Of a stretch of 64,000 nt of DNA, positions 23,802 through 32,403 are shown one piece after another. The notes under the pieces are model-generated. The model had not been told where the DNA came from, did no database searches, and worked only from the letters and a program-made list of their open reading frames with translations. Position numbers and translations under genes: made by a program. The stretch's first letter is position 1. Each line of letters opens with the position of its first letter. Source of the DNA: Rhodococcus sp. 14-2470-1b (GTDB lineage: Bacteria > Actinomycetota > Actinomycetes > Mycobacteriales > Mycobacteriaceae); contig NZ_NPFY01000022.1 in the NCBI RefSeq assembly GCF_002259415.1, positions 181,868 to 245,867 on the forward strand, in the 5' to 3' direction.

Positions 23802-24977
23802 ATGAATCTTGCCCTGACAGAGGAGGAAGCCGCATTTCGCGACGAGATGCGGACGTTCTTCACCACCGAGATTCCCGCGGAGATCCGCGAGAAGAACAGG
23901 GTGGGCATCGAACTGAGCCGTGAGGACATGGTGACGACGATGCAAATTCTGAACGCCAACGGGCTCGCGGTTCCACATTGGCCCAGCGAGTTCGGTGGCA
24001 GGGATTGGACGGCAGTACAGCGTCACATCTGGCTCGACGAGATGCAGTTGGCATCGGTCCCGGAGCCGCTCGCTTTCAATGCGTCGATGGTCGGGCCGGT
24101 CATCGCGACGTTCGGTTCGCAGGAGCAGAAGGAGAAGTTCCTTCCGAAGACTGCAAATCTCGACATCTGGTGGTGTCAGGGATTCTCCGAGCCGGAGGCA
24201 GGTTCGGATCTCGCGTCGTTGCGGACGACGGCGCTGCGTGACGGTGACGACTACATCGTCAACGGTCAGAAGACGTGGACGACGCTGGGGCAGTACGCCG
24301 ATTGGATCTTCGCTCTGGTGCGGACCAATCCAGATGCCCCTAAGAAGCAGGCAGGTATTTCCTTCCTGCTGATCGATCTGAAGACGCCGGGCATCACGGT
24401 GCGTCCGATCAAGCTGATCGACGGCAGCGTCGAGGTGAACGAAGTGTTCTTCGAGAACGTGCGCGTTCCTGCGGAAAACCTTGTGGGCGAGGAGAACCAG
24501 GGCTGGAGCTACGCGAAGTTCCTGCTCGGCAACGAGCGGACCGGTGTTGCGCGCGTCGGGCACACCAAGGTTCGGCTCGAGCGCGCGAAGGAGTACGCGG
24601 CGGACACGAAGGTCGGTGACGGCACGCTGCTCGAGGATCCGCTGTTCGCGGCGCGGTTCGCCGAGCTCGAAAACGAGGTTCTGGCATTGGAGCTGACTCA
24701 GCTGCGGTTGGTGTCGAGTTCCGCTGACGGCAAGCCGAATCCGGCCTCGTCGATTCTGAAGCTACGCGGTTCGGAGTTGCAGCAGTCCGCGACGGAGGTG
24801 CTGATGGACGTTGCCGGGCCGGATTCGCTGCCCTACGAGGCAGGCGATGGCATCGAGAGCCCCGGATGGGCACAACGTGCGGTTCCGACGTATCTGAACT
24901 ACCGCAAGGTCTCGATCTACGGTGGCTCCAACGAAGTTCAGCGGCAGATCATCGCGTCGACGATTCTCGGACTGTGA
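23802..24977 (+). CDS. Acyl-CoA dehydrogenase, first of a pair
   Basis: 391 residues. WWCQGFSEPEAGSDLASL is the flavin/substrate signature, NGQKTWTTLGQYADW follows, and the C-terminal helical domain ends with YGGSNEVQRQIIA. An extended loop (GESPGWAQRAVPTYL-like) before the end is typical of large mycobacterial FadE partners. The base Glu of classic enzymes is not obvious near the C-terminus, as often seen when the active site is shared with a partner. The start has GGAGG 8 bases upstream. With the next gene, 10 bases away, it probably forms an alpha2beta2 heteromer acting on a bulky acyl-CoA such as a steroid side-chain or branched acid; this is inferred from gene pairing. Confidence 0.88.
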   Translation: MNLALTEEEAAFRDEMRTFFTTEIPAEIREKNRVGIELSREDMVTTMQILNANGLAVPHWPSEFGGRDWTAVQRHIWLDEMQLASVPEPLAFNASMVGPVIATFGSQEQKEKFLPKTANLDIWWCQGFSEPEAGSDLASLRTTALRDGDDYIVNGQKTWTTLGQYADWIFALVRTNPDAPKKQAGISFLLIDLKTPGITVRPIKLIDGSVEVNEVFFENVRVPAENLVGEENQGWSYAKFLLGNERTGVARVGHTKVRLERAKEYAADTKVGDGTLLEDPLFAARFAELENEVLALELTQLRLVSSSADGKPNPASSILKLRGSELQQSATEVLMDVAGPDSLPYEAGDGIESPGWAQRAVPTYLNYRKVSIYGGSNEVQRQIIASTILGL

Positions 24978-24987
24978 GGGTAGGGCA

Positions 24988-26085
24988 ATGGATTTCGAAC
25001 TGAACGAAGAGCAGAAACTTCTCCGCGACACCACGCGTGAGGTCCTCACCCGCGCGTACGACACCGAGAAGCGCAACAAGATCGTGGCGGCCGATCCGGG
25101 CTGGTCGACGAACGTGTGGAAGCAGTTGGCCGAGGTCGGGTTGCTCGGGCTGAGCTTCAGCGAGGACGACGGCGGCATGGACGCGGGTCCGGTGGAGATC
25201 ATGGCCGTCATGACCGAGGTGGGTCGACGCCTCGCCCCGGAGCCGATTCTCGACGCTGTCCTCCTTCCCGGTGGGCTGATCTCCGCGGTCGGTTCGGCCG
25301 ATCAGCGTACGCGTGTGTTACCCGGAGTTGCCGAAGGTTCGACGTTGCTTGCGTTCGCGCACAACGAAACCGGAAGTCGGTGGCCACACGTCGAGGTGAA
25401 GGTTGCAGCGACGGAGGACGGTGGATCCTGGTCCTTGAGTGGTGTCAAGAATCCGGTTCCGCACGGCGGTTCGGCAAACGTCGTGGTGGTCAGCGCGGCG
25501 CTGCCGGGTGGGGGGACCGGACTGTTTCTGGTCGACGGCGACGCAACGGGACTCGAGCGGAAGAGTTACGTGACTCACGACGGTGGCAGGGCGGCGCAGC
25601 TGTCCTTCACCGACGTCGCGGCCGAACCGTTGGGTGACGGATCGGATGCGAGTGCTGCGATCGTCGCGGCCGAGGTCAAGGCGCAGGCTGCACTGGCAGC
25701 GGAGGCTGTCGGCGCGATGGAGGAAGCGCTTCGTCTGACAACCGATTATCTGAAGCAGCGCAAGCAGTTCGGCGTTCCGCTCGCCAAGTTCCAGGCGCTC
25801 ACGTTCCGCGCCGCGGACATGTATGTGCTGCTCGAACTGGCGCGCAGCATGTCGTTGTACGCGACGATGAACCTCGCCGACGACGTGGTCGATCAGACGG
25901 TGGCGTCGCGCACGAAGCTGCAGATCTCGCGGTCGTCGCGCAAGATCGGGCAGGAAGCGATCCAATTGCACGGTGGTATCGGCGTCACCGCCGAGTACCC
26001 GGTGGGTCATTACGTGTCGCGGTTGACGGCGATCGAGCACACTTTCGGCGGTGCGGACGAGCACCTGCGCATTCTGTCTCGCTGA
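24988..26085 (+). CDS. Acyl-CoA dehydrogenase, second of a pair
   Basis: 365 residues, more divergent than its neighbour: the middle lacks the strict flavin signature and reads WSLSGVKNPVPHGGSANVVVVSA. The C-terminal helices are conserved (EAVGAMEEALRLTTDYLKQRKQFGVPLAKFQ at about 245, then QLHGGIGVTAEYPVGHY). This matches the degenerate partner subunits of heteromeric FadE pairs, such as the FadE28-FadE29 class, in which one subunit contributes FAD contacts and the other catalysis. Which subunit carries the base cannot be told by eye. A long hairpin after the stop probably ends the transcript. Confidence 0.86.
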   Translation: MDFELNEEQKLLRDTTREVLTRAYDTEKRNKIVAADPGWSTNVWKQLAEVGLLGLSFSEDDGGMDAGPVEIMAVMTEVGRRLAPEPILDAVLLPGGLISAVGSADQRTRVLPGVAEGSTLLAFAHNETGSRWPHVEVKVAATEDGGSWSLSGVKNPVPHGGSANVVVVSAALPGGGTGLFLVDGDATGLERKSYVTHDGGRAAQLSFTDVAAEPLGDGSDASAAIVAAEVKAQAALAAEAVGAMEEALRLTTDYLKQRKQFGVPLAKFQALTFRAADMYVLLELARSMSLYATMNLADDVVDQTVASRTKLQISRSSRKIGQEAIQLHGGIGVTAEYPVGHYVSRLTAIEHTFGGADEHLRILSR

Positions 26086-26092
26086 TCCCTAC

Positions 26093-26132
26093 GTGCGCGG
26101 AAATGCAGGCCCTGGCCTACATTTCCGCGCAC
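26093..26132. repeat. Long palindrome, family A copy 1 (probable bidirectional terminator)
   Basis: A 19-bp inverted repeat, left arm GTGCGCGGAAATGCAGGCC, separated by CT from a right arm with one mismatch. It lies between the convergent ends of the dehydrogenase and the secreted hydrolase. The core AGGCC.CT.GGCCT and the outer GTG...CAC are shared with the copy near 31256, while the outer stem differs by paired substitutions. Confidence 0.85.
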
Positions 26133-26139
26133 AGCGGAA

Positions 26140-26934
26140 TCAGGACGCGTCCACTACCAGGTCGACGACTGCACCCGGGTTGGACACGAGGATCGCGTGC
26201 GAGCCCGGGACCTCGGTGATCTCCGCGCCTGCGCGCTCGGCCATGAACTTCTCCGAGGCCGGCGGAATGATCTGGTCCTGCTGAGGGATCAGTGCGTAGC
26301 TCTTGGTGTTCGCCCAGGACGGCGGTTCGCTCGGTTCGATCAGCGCGGTGGCCGCGATCGACTTCTGGCTCGCGATCATCTTCGCCGCCTGCTCGTCGCT
26401 GACGTCGGGAGCGAAGTACTGCTTGAACAGATTCGGCGAGATGTAGCCGTCGACGTTCTTGCCGAGGATGTTGGTCGAGTCGTCGACGATGCCGAGGCCG
26501 AGCACGGGAGGCAGCAGCGATGTCAGGCCGAAGCGGAACGGGTCGAGTGCCAGCGCGGCGGGTTCGCCCGCGGCGGGTGCGAAGGCCGCGACGTAGACCA
26601 GGGATTCCACGTTCGACGCGTGCACGTTGGTGATGACCGAGCCGCCATAGGAATGCCCGACGAGCACTACGGGCCCGTCGATGCCCTGCACGACCTTCTC
26701 GACGGCTGCGGAGTCGTAGCCGGGCCCACGGAGCGGGTTGTCCGGAACGACGACGTCGTATCCCCGAGCGCGTAGGTCTGCTGCGACGCCGTCCCAGCTG
26801 GAGGTGTCGGCGAAGGCGCCGTGGACGAGTACGACGGTGGGCAGGTCCTGCGCAGCTGCGGTTCCTGTGCCGAGCAGCAGGCTTGCTGCCAGTGCCGCGG
26901 TGGCAGCGGCGACTTTGGATCGAGTGAACTTCAT
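26140..26934 (-). CDS. Secreted alpha/beta hydrolase
   Basis: 264 residues with a Sec signal peptide (about residues 1-28, ending TAAAQD). VLVHGAFADTSSWDG is the oxyanion region, VGHSYGGSV the nucleophile elbow, LIPQQDQIIP the acid and VPGSHAIL the His. The family includes many esterase-like proteins annotated as 'alpha/beta fold hydrolase' that resemble hydroxynitrile lyase and salicylate esterase in the cap-lacking core. The substrate is unknown. GAGAGGA lies about 9 bases upstream of the ATG. It is monocistronic. Confidence 0.85.
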   Translation of the reverse strand: MKFTRSKVAAATAALAASLLLGTGTAAAQDLPTVVLVHGAFADTSSWDGVAADLRARGYDVVVPDNPLRGPGYDSAAVEKVVQGIDGPVVLVGHSYGGSVITNVHASNVESLVYVAAFAPAAGEPAALALDPFRFGLTSLLPPVLGLGIVDDSTNILGKNVDGYISPNLFKQYFAPDVSDEQAAKMIASQKSIAATALIEPSEPPSWANTKSYALIPQQDQIIPPASEKFMAERAGAEITEVPGSHAILVSNPGAVVDLVVDAS

Positions 26935-27124
26935 GGGCGGGATCCTCTCGTAGGGAGTGGACCCAAATCTAGGCCACTGCGCCGGTGCCGGAACTTCCGG
27001 CAGATGTTCGTTCCATGTTGGTGTGACGTACCCGCGCTATTTTCCTCCGGAGTCTTGGCTAGGGTTGAGGAAGAGGACCACGCGATCAGCGTGCCCACCA
27101 CGGCCGATCGGAAGCGAGTTACCG

Positions 27125-28030
27125 ATGAAGGCTCGGACGGCGGAGTATCCACGCCCGAATCACTGCTTGTTGCACGTCAGCGATACCCATCTGGTTGCCG
27201 ACGGAGATCTGTACGGCGCAGTGGACAGCACTGCCAGGTTGACCCGCCTTCTCGCCGACGTCGAGGCGTCCGGTGTTCGCCCCGACGCGTTCGTCTTCAC
27301 GGGGGATCTGACCGACAGAGGGGAGCCGGGGGCGTACGACACCTTGCGCCGCCTCGTCGAACCCGTCGCCGACGCCTTGGGTGCGACGGTCGTGTGGGCG
27401 ATGGGAAACCACGACGACCGCGCGACGTTCCGATCGCGGCTGCTCGATCAGGAGCACGCGTCGGGGTCGGTCGATCGTGTCCACGACATCGACGGCCTTC
27501 GCGTGATCACGCTCGATTCGACGGTGCCCGGCGCGCATCACGGCGAAGTGACGGCCGCGCAGTTGGATTGGCTCGCCGATGTTCTCGCCACTCCCGCCGA
27601 GTTCGGGACGATCCTCGCGATGCATCACCCGCCGGTGCCGACGGTGCTGGATCTGGCGGTGCTCGTCGAGCTGCTCGATCAGCACAGGCTGGCCGACGTG
27701 GTCCGCGGCAGCGATGTTCGGTCCATCATCGCCGGGCATCTGCATTATTCGACGACGGCGACGTTCGCCGGAATTCCGGTGTCGGTGGCGTCGGCGACGT
27801 GTTACACCCAGGACTTGAGTGTGGAGCCGGGCGCGATCCGTGGCCGCGACGGGGCGCAAGCGTTCAACCTGGTGCACGTCTACGACGACACCGTCGTGCA
27901 TTCGGTGGTGCCGATCGGCTCATACGACACGGTCGGCGAGTACGTCTCGGCCGACGAGGTCGCACGACGGCTCGACCGCGCGGGCGTGACGATTGCCGAC
28001 TCCACCCGCCACTCGCGAGTGGACGTCTAG
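27125..28030 (+). CDS. cpdA: Class III metallophosphoesterase, Rv0805-like cyclic-nucleotide phosphodiesterase
   Basis: 301 residues. The five metal motifs are in order: [29 protein letters not shown] and GHLHYS. The N-terminus [23 protein letters not shown] resembles M. tuberculosis Rv0805, a dimetal phosphodiesterase that hydrolyses cAMP and 2',3'-cyclic nucleotides, and the next gene is the Stealth protein, as at Rv0805-Rv0806c. The C-terminal arm that Rv0805 uses for dimerisation and membrane contact is present. GGAAGCGAG lies 6 bases before the ATG; TAGGGT at 27060-27065 is a candidate -10. The upstream 56 open codons were rejected as non-homologous. Confidence 0.88.
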   Translation: MKARTAEYPRPNHCLLHVSDTHLVADGDLYGAVDSTARLTRLLADVEASGVRPDAFVFTGDLTDRGEPGAYDTLRRLVEPVADALGATVVWAMGNHDDRATFRSRLLDQEHASGSVDRVHDIDGLRVITLDSTVPGAHHGEVTAAQLDWLADVLATPAEFGTILAMHHPPVPTVLDLAVLVELLDQHRLADVVRGSDVRSIIAGHLHYSTTATFAGIPVSVASATCYTQDLSVEPGAIRGRDGAQAFNLVHVYDDTVVHSVVPIGSYDTVGEYVSADEVARRLDRAGVTIADSTRHSRVDV

Positions 28031-28031
28031 T

Positions 28032-29462
28032 TCACTCGGCCCGCGCCGAACTCTCCCACGGCGCGACGATGGGGAAGTAGCGGTCGAGGAACTCGGTGAC
28101 GCGGTGGGTGCGAACCTCGAGGTCCACCTCGGGGAAGCTGCCGTCGTTGAGACAGAAGAAGTCGACAGCGCGTTTGGGCAGCATCGACTCCATCCGATGG
28201 AGACCGGCGTAGGCCGTGGTGTCGATATAGGTGACTTTCGCGTCGCGCTGCACGACGGCCCGGCCGCTCATCAGGGCGTAGTAGTGGTAGAGCGAGTTCG
28301 TCACCGAGATGTTGGTGCTCGCACGGAACACGCTGGCCGCGGTGGACGCGAACTCGTCGGGAAACTCGTTTTCCATCTCCTGCATGACGCTCTTGCGCAA
28401 CGGGGTCGCTGCGTGTTCGAGGTGGCGGGTGGTCGTCATGCCGAATCGGTCCTGCAGGAGCCGACGGTTGACGCGGGCGGCGTTCTCGAATCCGCTCCGG
28501 TCGGCGTCGTTGTAGCCCAATCCGATTCGGATGGGGGCTTCGATGAACATGCTGATGCCGCCGGGGGAGAAGAACATCTGGGGGCCGACGGGTCGGCCGA
28601 AGAACATGTCGTCGTTGGAGTAGAGGAAGTGCTCGGACAGCCCGGGGATGTGGTGCAACTGGCATTCGACGGCTTGTGAATTGTGCGTGGGCAGCACCGA
28701 GGTGTCGACGAAGAATGCCTCGCTCGGTACGAACGTGACGCGTGGATCGTCGGCGAGCCAGGAGGGCCTGTCGGAGTCCGTCGCGACGAAGATCCGTCTG
28801 ATCCACGGCGCGTACATGTGGATGGACCGGAGGGCGTACTTCAACTCGTCGATCTGGCGGAAGCGTGCGGCGGACGCGTCGCCCTCGCCGACGACGTAGT
28901 TCTGCATCCGCCTCGCGCGTTGAGCCTGGAATTCCGCCGACGAACCGTCGACCCAGGAGAACACGATGTCGATGTCGAAATTGATGTCGGACGCGTGGTC
29001 GGCGAACATGTTCTCGATGGTCGGCCACGTCTTGCCGAATCGGTCGACGGTGCCGCGTACTGCTTCCTCGGGCTTGATCGTTCGGCGGGTCAGGGAGTTC
29101 TCGACCGGGAGAACTATTTCCGACGCAGATATGTCCCACAGTTCGATCTGTACCGCGGTGGACGCGCCGTAGTTCAACCCGCTCGTCGGTTCCGCGCGGG
29201 GTCGGAACAACCGAAAGATCCGTGCGTTGGGCGAATCGTCGAGTCCTCCGTCGGCGACGAGCATCGCCTTGCCGCGTTTGACGTCGACGGTCTTGCAGTA
29301 GAACGGCTCGGCGGTGCATGCCGCCACCAGAGCGTCCCGAAGAGCAGCGCGACGCGAATCGTCGATGGCGATGACCGGACGTTCGTCGTTTCCTCGCACC
29401 AGGAGGTACGGGATCGCGGCGTCGTCGAGCACGGCCCGAACGAACAGGAGATCCTCGACCAT
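28032..29462 (-). CDS. cpsY: Stealth-family exopolysaccharide phosphotransferase (CpsY-like)
   Basis: At least 476 residues. The Stealth conserved regions are visible: CR1 DIDIVFSWVDGS, CR2 RQIDELKYALRSIHMYAPWIRRIFVATDSD, CR3 HHIPGLSEHFLYSNDDMFFG, and CR4 towards the C-terminus. Such enzymes transfer sugar-1-phosphates from nucleotide sugars to build phosphodiester-linked surface polysaccharides. The coordinates use the first ATG, but the frame stays protein-like for about 59 codons upstream and aligns, from memory, with CpsY. GGAAGG lies 6 bases before an ATC codon at 29639-29637, giving 535 residues against about 532 for CpsY. The true start is therefore probably that ATC. It is the last gene of a minus-strand unit with a VanZ protein and a methyltransferase. 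Confidence 0.85.
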   Translation of the reverse strand: MVEDLLFVRAVLDDAAIPYLLVRGNDERPVIAIDDSRRAALRDALVAACTAEPFYCKTVDVKRGKAMLVADGGLDDSPNARIFRLFRPRAEPTSGLNYGASTAVQIELWDISASEIVLPVENSLTRRTIKPEEAVRGTVDRFGKTWPTIENMFADHASDINFDIDIVFSWVDGSSAEFQAQRARRMQNYVVGEGDASAARFRQIDELKYALRSIHMYAPWIRRIFVATDSDRPSWLADDPRVTFVPSEAFFVDTSVLPTHNSQAVECQLHHIPGLSEHFLYSNDDMFFGRPVGPQMFFSPGGISMFIEAPIRIGLGYNDADRSGFENAARVNRRLLQDRFGMTTTRHLEHAATPLRKSVMQEMENEFPDEFASTAASVFRASTNISVTNSLYHYYALMSGRAVVQRDAKVTYIDTTAYAGLHRMESMLPKRAVDFFCLNDGSFPEVDLEVRTHRVTEFLDRYFPIVAPWESSARAE

Positions 29463-29691
29463 CGCCTGGTGTGGCGTCGTCGAGGTGATCTTCAGTGCGA
29501 AACGACCGCCGAACGGAACGATGTCCGCGCGGCCGGTGAGGCGTGCAGTCGTATCGGCCGACGCGCCGAGGACGGGTTCGTCCGAGTCCTGCTCGGGAGG
29601 AACGAGGTAGATATCGTGCGGAGCGGACGTCGAGGTGATGGTGAACCTTCCGGAGGTGGCGTGCGAGCCGAGGACCCCCGGAGCAGTGTGC

Positions 29692-30051
29692 TCAGTGTAT
29701 AGCCGACCGGGCCGGAAGGACGCGGACGGCGATCAGCAGGCCTGCGCCGACGCCGAGGATGTCGAACACCGCGTCGAGTGCCGACCCGCTGCGCCCCAGT
29801 GGAAGCAGAGCTTGGAGGATCTCCGACACCACCGCGAACCCGACCGTCCAGGCGAGGGTCACGTGCGTGGTCATGCCGGCGAATCGTGACGAGTACGCCA
29901 GCGCCGCGAACAACAGAAAGTGAATGATCTTGTCGCTGTGCTGGAAACCGCTGGGTACACCGGACGCCGGCGTGAACAAGATGATCAGCGCTGCGACCAG
30001 CGACACGGCCAGCGGGGCGTAGTACTTCAGCGACATGTACTTCAGCGGCAT
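29692..30051 (-). CDS. VanZ-like membrane protein
   Basis: 119 residues with about four hydrophobic helices. DKIIHFLLFAALAYSSRF is the conserved first VanZ motif and SEILQALLPLGRSGSALDAVFDILGVGAGLL the second, including the buried acidic residues. VanZ proteins confer low-level teicoplanin resistance in enterococci, but most actinobacterial homologues have no known function; envelope sugar chemistry is plausible next to a Stealth gene. The ATG opening MPLKYMSL was chosen because the 40 upstream codons overlap the methyltransferase end and lack hydrophobic character. It starts 10 bases after the upstream methyltransferase stop. Confidence 0.82.
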   Translation of the reverse strand: MPLKYMSLKYYAPLAVSLVAALIILFTPASGVPSGFQHSDKIIHFLLFAALAYSSRFAGMTTHVTLAWTVGFAVVSEILQALLPLGRSGSALDAVFDILGVGAGLLIAVRVLPARSAIH

Positions 30052-30061
30052 TCGATCGAGT

Positions 30062-30694
30062 CTAGGTGCGTTCCGTCGGCTGGGAGCGTCGCAGCAGCAC
30101 CACCGTGTCGGTGCGCTCGGCGGGCGTGCCGTCCGGGTCCTGTCCCGGGCGGGTCCGGTCCTCGGCGACAACAGTCGTCCACTGGTCGCCGTCGAAGAGC
30201 GCGGTGATGGTGTCGACGTCGAACAGCATCTGCGCGTGCTGGTGGTGCGATGCGAGATGGTCGTTCGGGCTGTGTCCGACGATCAGCAGGTACCCACCGG
30301 CGGCCACTGCGGAACCGAACCGCTGGAACGCGGGGCCGACCTGGTGGGGAGGCAGTTGGAAGAAGTGCGCGGTGACGAGGTCGTACCGTTCCTCGGGCTG
30401 CCAGGTCAGCAAATCGCGGTGCAGCCACGTGATGTCGCGGTCGCCTTGTGTTTTCCGGGCGCGCTCGATGGCAACCTCGGAGATGTCGGCGCCGGTCGTC
30501 GTCCACCCGTTGTCGGCCAGCCAGCGCGCGTCGCCGCCTTCGCCGCTGCCGATGTCGAGTGCGGTCCCCGGGGTGAGCTTGGAGGCCTCGGTGATCAGGA
30601 CAGGGTTGGCATTTCCGCTCCAACGCTGTGCCTGCTCGGTGTACAGGTTGTCCCAGAAGGCCTGATCGAACACGGGCTCGTCATGTGTGTGCAT
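30062..30694 (-). CDS. Class I SAM-dependent methyltransferase (TehB-like)
   Basis: 210 residues. Motif I is LDIGSGEGGDARWLADNGW, followed by the acidic residue in GADISEVAIERA and motif post-I with RYDLVTAHFFQLPP. The FFQL.PPHQ..AF stretch is typical of the TehB/thiol-methyltransferase-like group that methylates small molecules. It has no target domain. The ATG opening MHTHDEPVFDQAFWDNLY gives the conserved WDNLY start; a TTG five codons earlier exists but is too close to an AGGAGG. It heads the operon with VanZ and Stealth and is divergent from the phosphoribosyltransferase across an AT-rich promoter region. Confidence 0.85.
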   Translation of the reverse strand: MHTHDEPVFDQAFWDNLYTEQAQRWSGNANPVLITEASKLTPGTALDIGSGEGGDARWLADNGWTTTGADISEVAIERARKTQGDRDITWLHRDLLTWQPEERYDLVTAHFFQLPPHQVGPAFQRFGSAVAAGGYLLIVGHSPNDHLASHHQHAQMLFDVDTITALFDGDQWTTVVAEDRTRPGQDPDGTPAERTDTVVLLRRSQPTERT

Positions 30695-30767
30695 GGGTCC
30701 AGGATGCAAGCCTCCTTGTCATTTCGCAATATTGTTTGCTATTTCGGCAATGCTATGTCGATCCGCC

Positions 30768-30773
30768 TAGGCT
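30768..30773 (+). promoter_or_regulatory. -10 element of a leaderless promoter (phosphoribosyltransferase)
   Basis: TAGGCT (TANNNT) stands 6 bases before the ATG. The preceding 40 bases are markedly AT-rich for this genome and serve two divergent genes. Confidence 0.55.
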
Positions 30774-30779
30774 TCGTAC

Positions 30780-31259
30780 ATGACAGACGGAGGACGCGAA
30801 GTCCTGACCTGGGAGACGTTCGGAACCGCATCTCGCGAGCTGACGCAGTCGATCGTGGACAGCGGGTTCGAGCCCGAGATCGTGATCGCGATCGCTCGCG
30901 GCGGTTTGATCCCTGCAGGCGCCATCGCGTACGCGATGGGCGTCAAGGCCGCGGGCACGCTGAACGTGGAGTTCTACTCCGACGTCGAGGAGACGCTGCC
31001 GGACCCGGTGGTTCTGGAGCCGCTGTTGGACACCGATGCCATCGTCGGCAAGCGATTGCTCGTGGTCGACGACGTCGCGGATTCCGGTCGCACTCTCGCA
31101 CTCGTCGTCGAGCTGCTGAAGAAGCACACGGACGAGGTGAAGTCCGCGGTGATCTACACCAAGCCGCAGTCGATCATCGCGCCGGATTTCTCCTGGCGCG
31201 AGACGGACCTGTGGATCAATTTTCCGTGGAGCTCGTTGCCCGTCATCACCCCTACGTGA
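30780..31259 (+). CDS. Phosphoribosyltransferase (Gpt/PyrE-fold)
   Basis: 159 residues. LLVVDDVADSGRTL is the PRPP-binding loop, and IVIAIARGGLIPAGAIAYAMGV an N-terminal dipeptide-loop region. The length and the C-terminal WINFPWSS match xanthine-guanine type phosphoribosyltransferases of archaea and actinobacteria. It probably salvages a purine base with PRPP to a nucleotide; guanine, xanthine or hypoxanthine are candidates. The transcript should be leaderless. Its stop codon TGA lies inside the left arm of the following long palindrome, so transcription termination is tightly placed. Confidence 0.85.
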   Translation: MTDGGREVLTWETFGTASRELTQSIVDSGFEPEIVIAIARGGLIPAGAIAYAMGVKAAGTLNVEFYSDVEETLPDPVVLEPLLDTDAIVGKRLLVVDDVADSGRTLALVVELLKKHTDEVKSAVIYTKPQSIIAPDFSWRETDLWINFPWSSLPVITPT

Positions 31260-31293
31260 GTGGAATGTAGGCCCTGGCCTACATTCCACTCAC
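31256..31293. repeat. Long palindrome, family A copy 2 (probable bidirectional terminator)
   Basis: A perfect 18-bp inverted repeat, left arm GTGAGTGGAATGTAGGCC, separated by CT. CCTA and TAGG extend the stem outward with one mismatch. It lies between convergent genes and starts within the phosphoribosyltransferase stop codon. The central AGGCC.CT.GGCCT is shared with the copy at 26093. Confidence 0.9.
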
Positions 31294-31299
31294 ATAGGC

Positions 31300-32313
31300 T
31301 CAGAGGTCTATCAACACCTTTCCGACGGTGCCGCTTTCCACGGCATCGTGGGCTGCTGCGGTGTCCGCCAGGGAGAAGCGGTGCAGCGGTAGGCCCGCGT
31401 CCTCGCCCACCTCGAGGACGCCGGCTGCGGCAGCGTTGGTGACGTCCTCTTCGGCGGCTTTCAGTGCGTCGTCACCGACGGTGTAGAGCAGCACGAACTG
31501 ATAGCGGGCGTTGGTCACCATGTTCGGCCGAATGTCGAGGGTGAAGCTGTCGCCGCCGTTGTTGGCGTATATCGCGATCGATGCGCGGTTCGCTGCGACG
31601 GCGGCGTTCAGCTTCGCGTTCTGCGCTGGCGCGACCTCGACGATCAGGTCCACTCCGTTCGGTGCGATCGCGCGGATTTCAGAGGCGGCGTCGCCGGTCT
31701 TGTAGTTGACGACGTGGTGGGCTCCCGCGGCTGTCGCGAGGGCGGCCTTCTCGGGTCCGCTGACGGTGGTCACGACGGTTGCTCCTGCCCATCGGGCCAG
31801 CTGGATCGCCGCGTGCCCGACGGCTCCGGCGCCGCCGGCCACGAGGACCGTTTTGCCGTCCAGGGCGGAGGGGTGCAGTCGTGTCGGTCCGTCCTCGGAG
31901 ACCGTCAAGGCGCGGTGAGCGGTCATCGCGGGTACGCCGAGGGATGCGCCGACGTCGAAGGAGACGTTCTCGGGCAACCGGACGACGTGTTCGGCGGACA
32001 CGACGGTGTACTCCTGGGCGGTGCCGGAGGGCCGTTGGTACTGGGAGAGGTAGAGCCAGACGCGGTCGCCGTTCGCGAGGCCCTCCACACCCGGTCCGGT
32101 GGCGTCGATGGTGCCTGCTCCGTCTTGGTTGGGGGAGACCTCGTCGAAAGCGAGTTCACCCGTCGCGCCGCTTCGGTTCTTCCAGTCGGTGGGGTTGACG
32201 CCGGAGACGGCGACCTTGACGCGCACTTCGCCTGGTCCGGGTTCGGGGATGTCGCGGTCCTCGAGGGTGAGTACGGATGAGTCGCCGGTCCGGGTGTACC
32301 TGATTGCCTTCAT
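31300..32313 (-). CDS. NAD(P)-dependent quinone oxidoreductase / zinc-free alcohol dehydrogenase (MDR family)
   Basis: 337 residues. GAVRVKVAVSGVNPTDW-type N-terminus, then LVAGGAGAVGHAAIQLARWAGATVVTTVS, the nucleotide-binding GxGxVG region. Catalytic-zinc Cys/His ligands are absent, which is typical of quinone reductases (QOR/zeta-crystallin-like). It probably reduces quinones or alpha,beta-unsaturated carbonyls with NADPH. The start was put at MKAIRYTRTG, the family beginning; an in-frame ATG 51 bases earlier (32364) is also possible. It converges with the phosphoribosyltransferase and is divergent from the DinB-type gene. Confidence 0.85.
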   Translation of the reverse strand: MKAIRYTRTGDSSVLTLEDRDIPEPGPGEVRVKVAVSGVNPTDWKNRSGATGELAFDEVSPNQDGAGTIDATGPGVEGLANGDRVWLYLSQYQRPSGTAQEYTVVSAEHVVRLPENVSFDVGASLGVPAMTAHRALTVSEDGPTRLHPSALDGKTVLVAGGAGAVGHAAIQLARWAGATVVTTVSGPEKAALATAAGAHHVVNYKTGDAASEIRAIAPNGVDLIVEVAPAQNAKLNAAVAANRASIAIYANNGGDSFTLDIRPNMVTNARYQFVLLYTVGDDALKAAEEDVTNAAAAGVLEVGEDAGLPLHRFSLADTAAAHDAVESGTVGKVLIDL

Positions 32314-32403
32314 GCTCGGTGCAACGGGCGCACGGGTGACGGAAATTCCGGCGACAGAATTCATCGTGGGGTATGCATGAGATGTGCCGACGAAAGGATG
32401 CTC

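Noticed and set aside
29663..29735. Start of the Stealth gene further upstream than the ATC
   Set aside because: In-frame codons include no ATG, GTG or TTG before the stop, and this stretch overlaps the VanZ 3' end.
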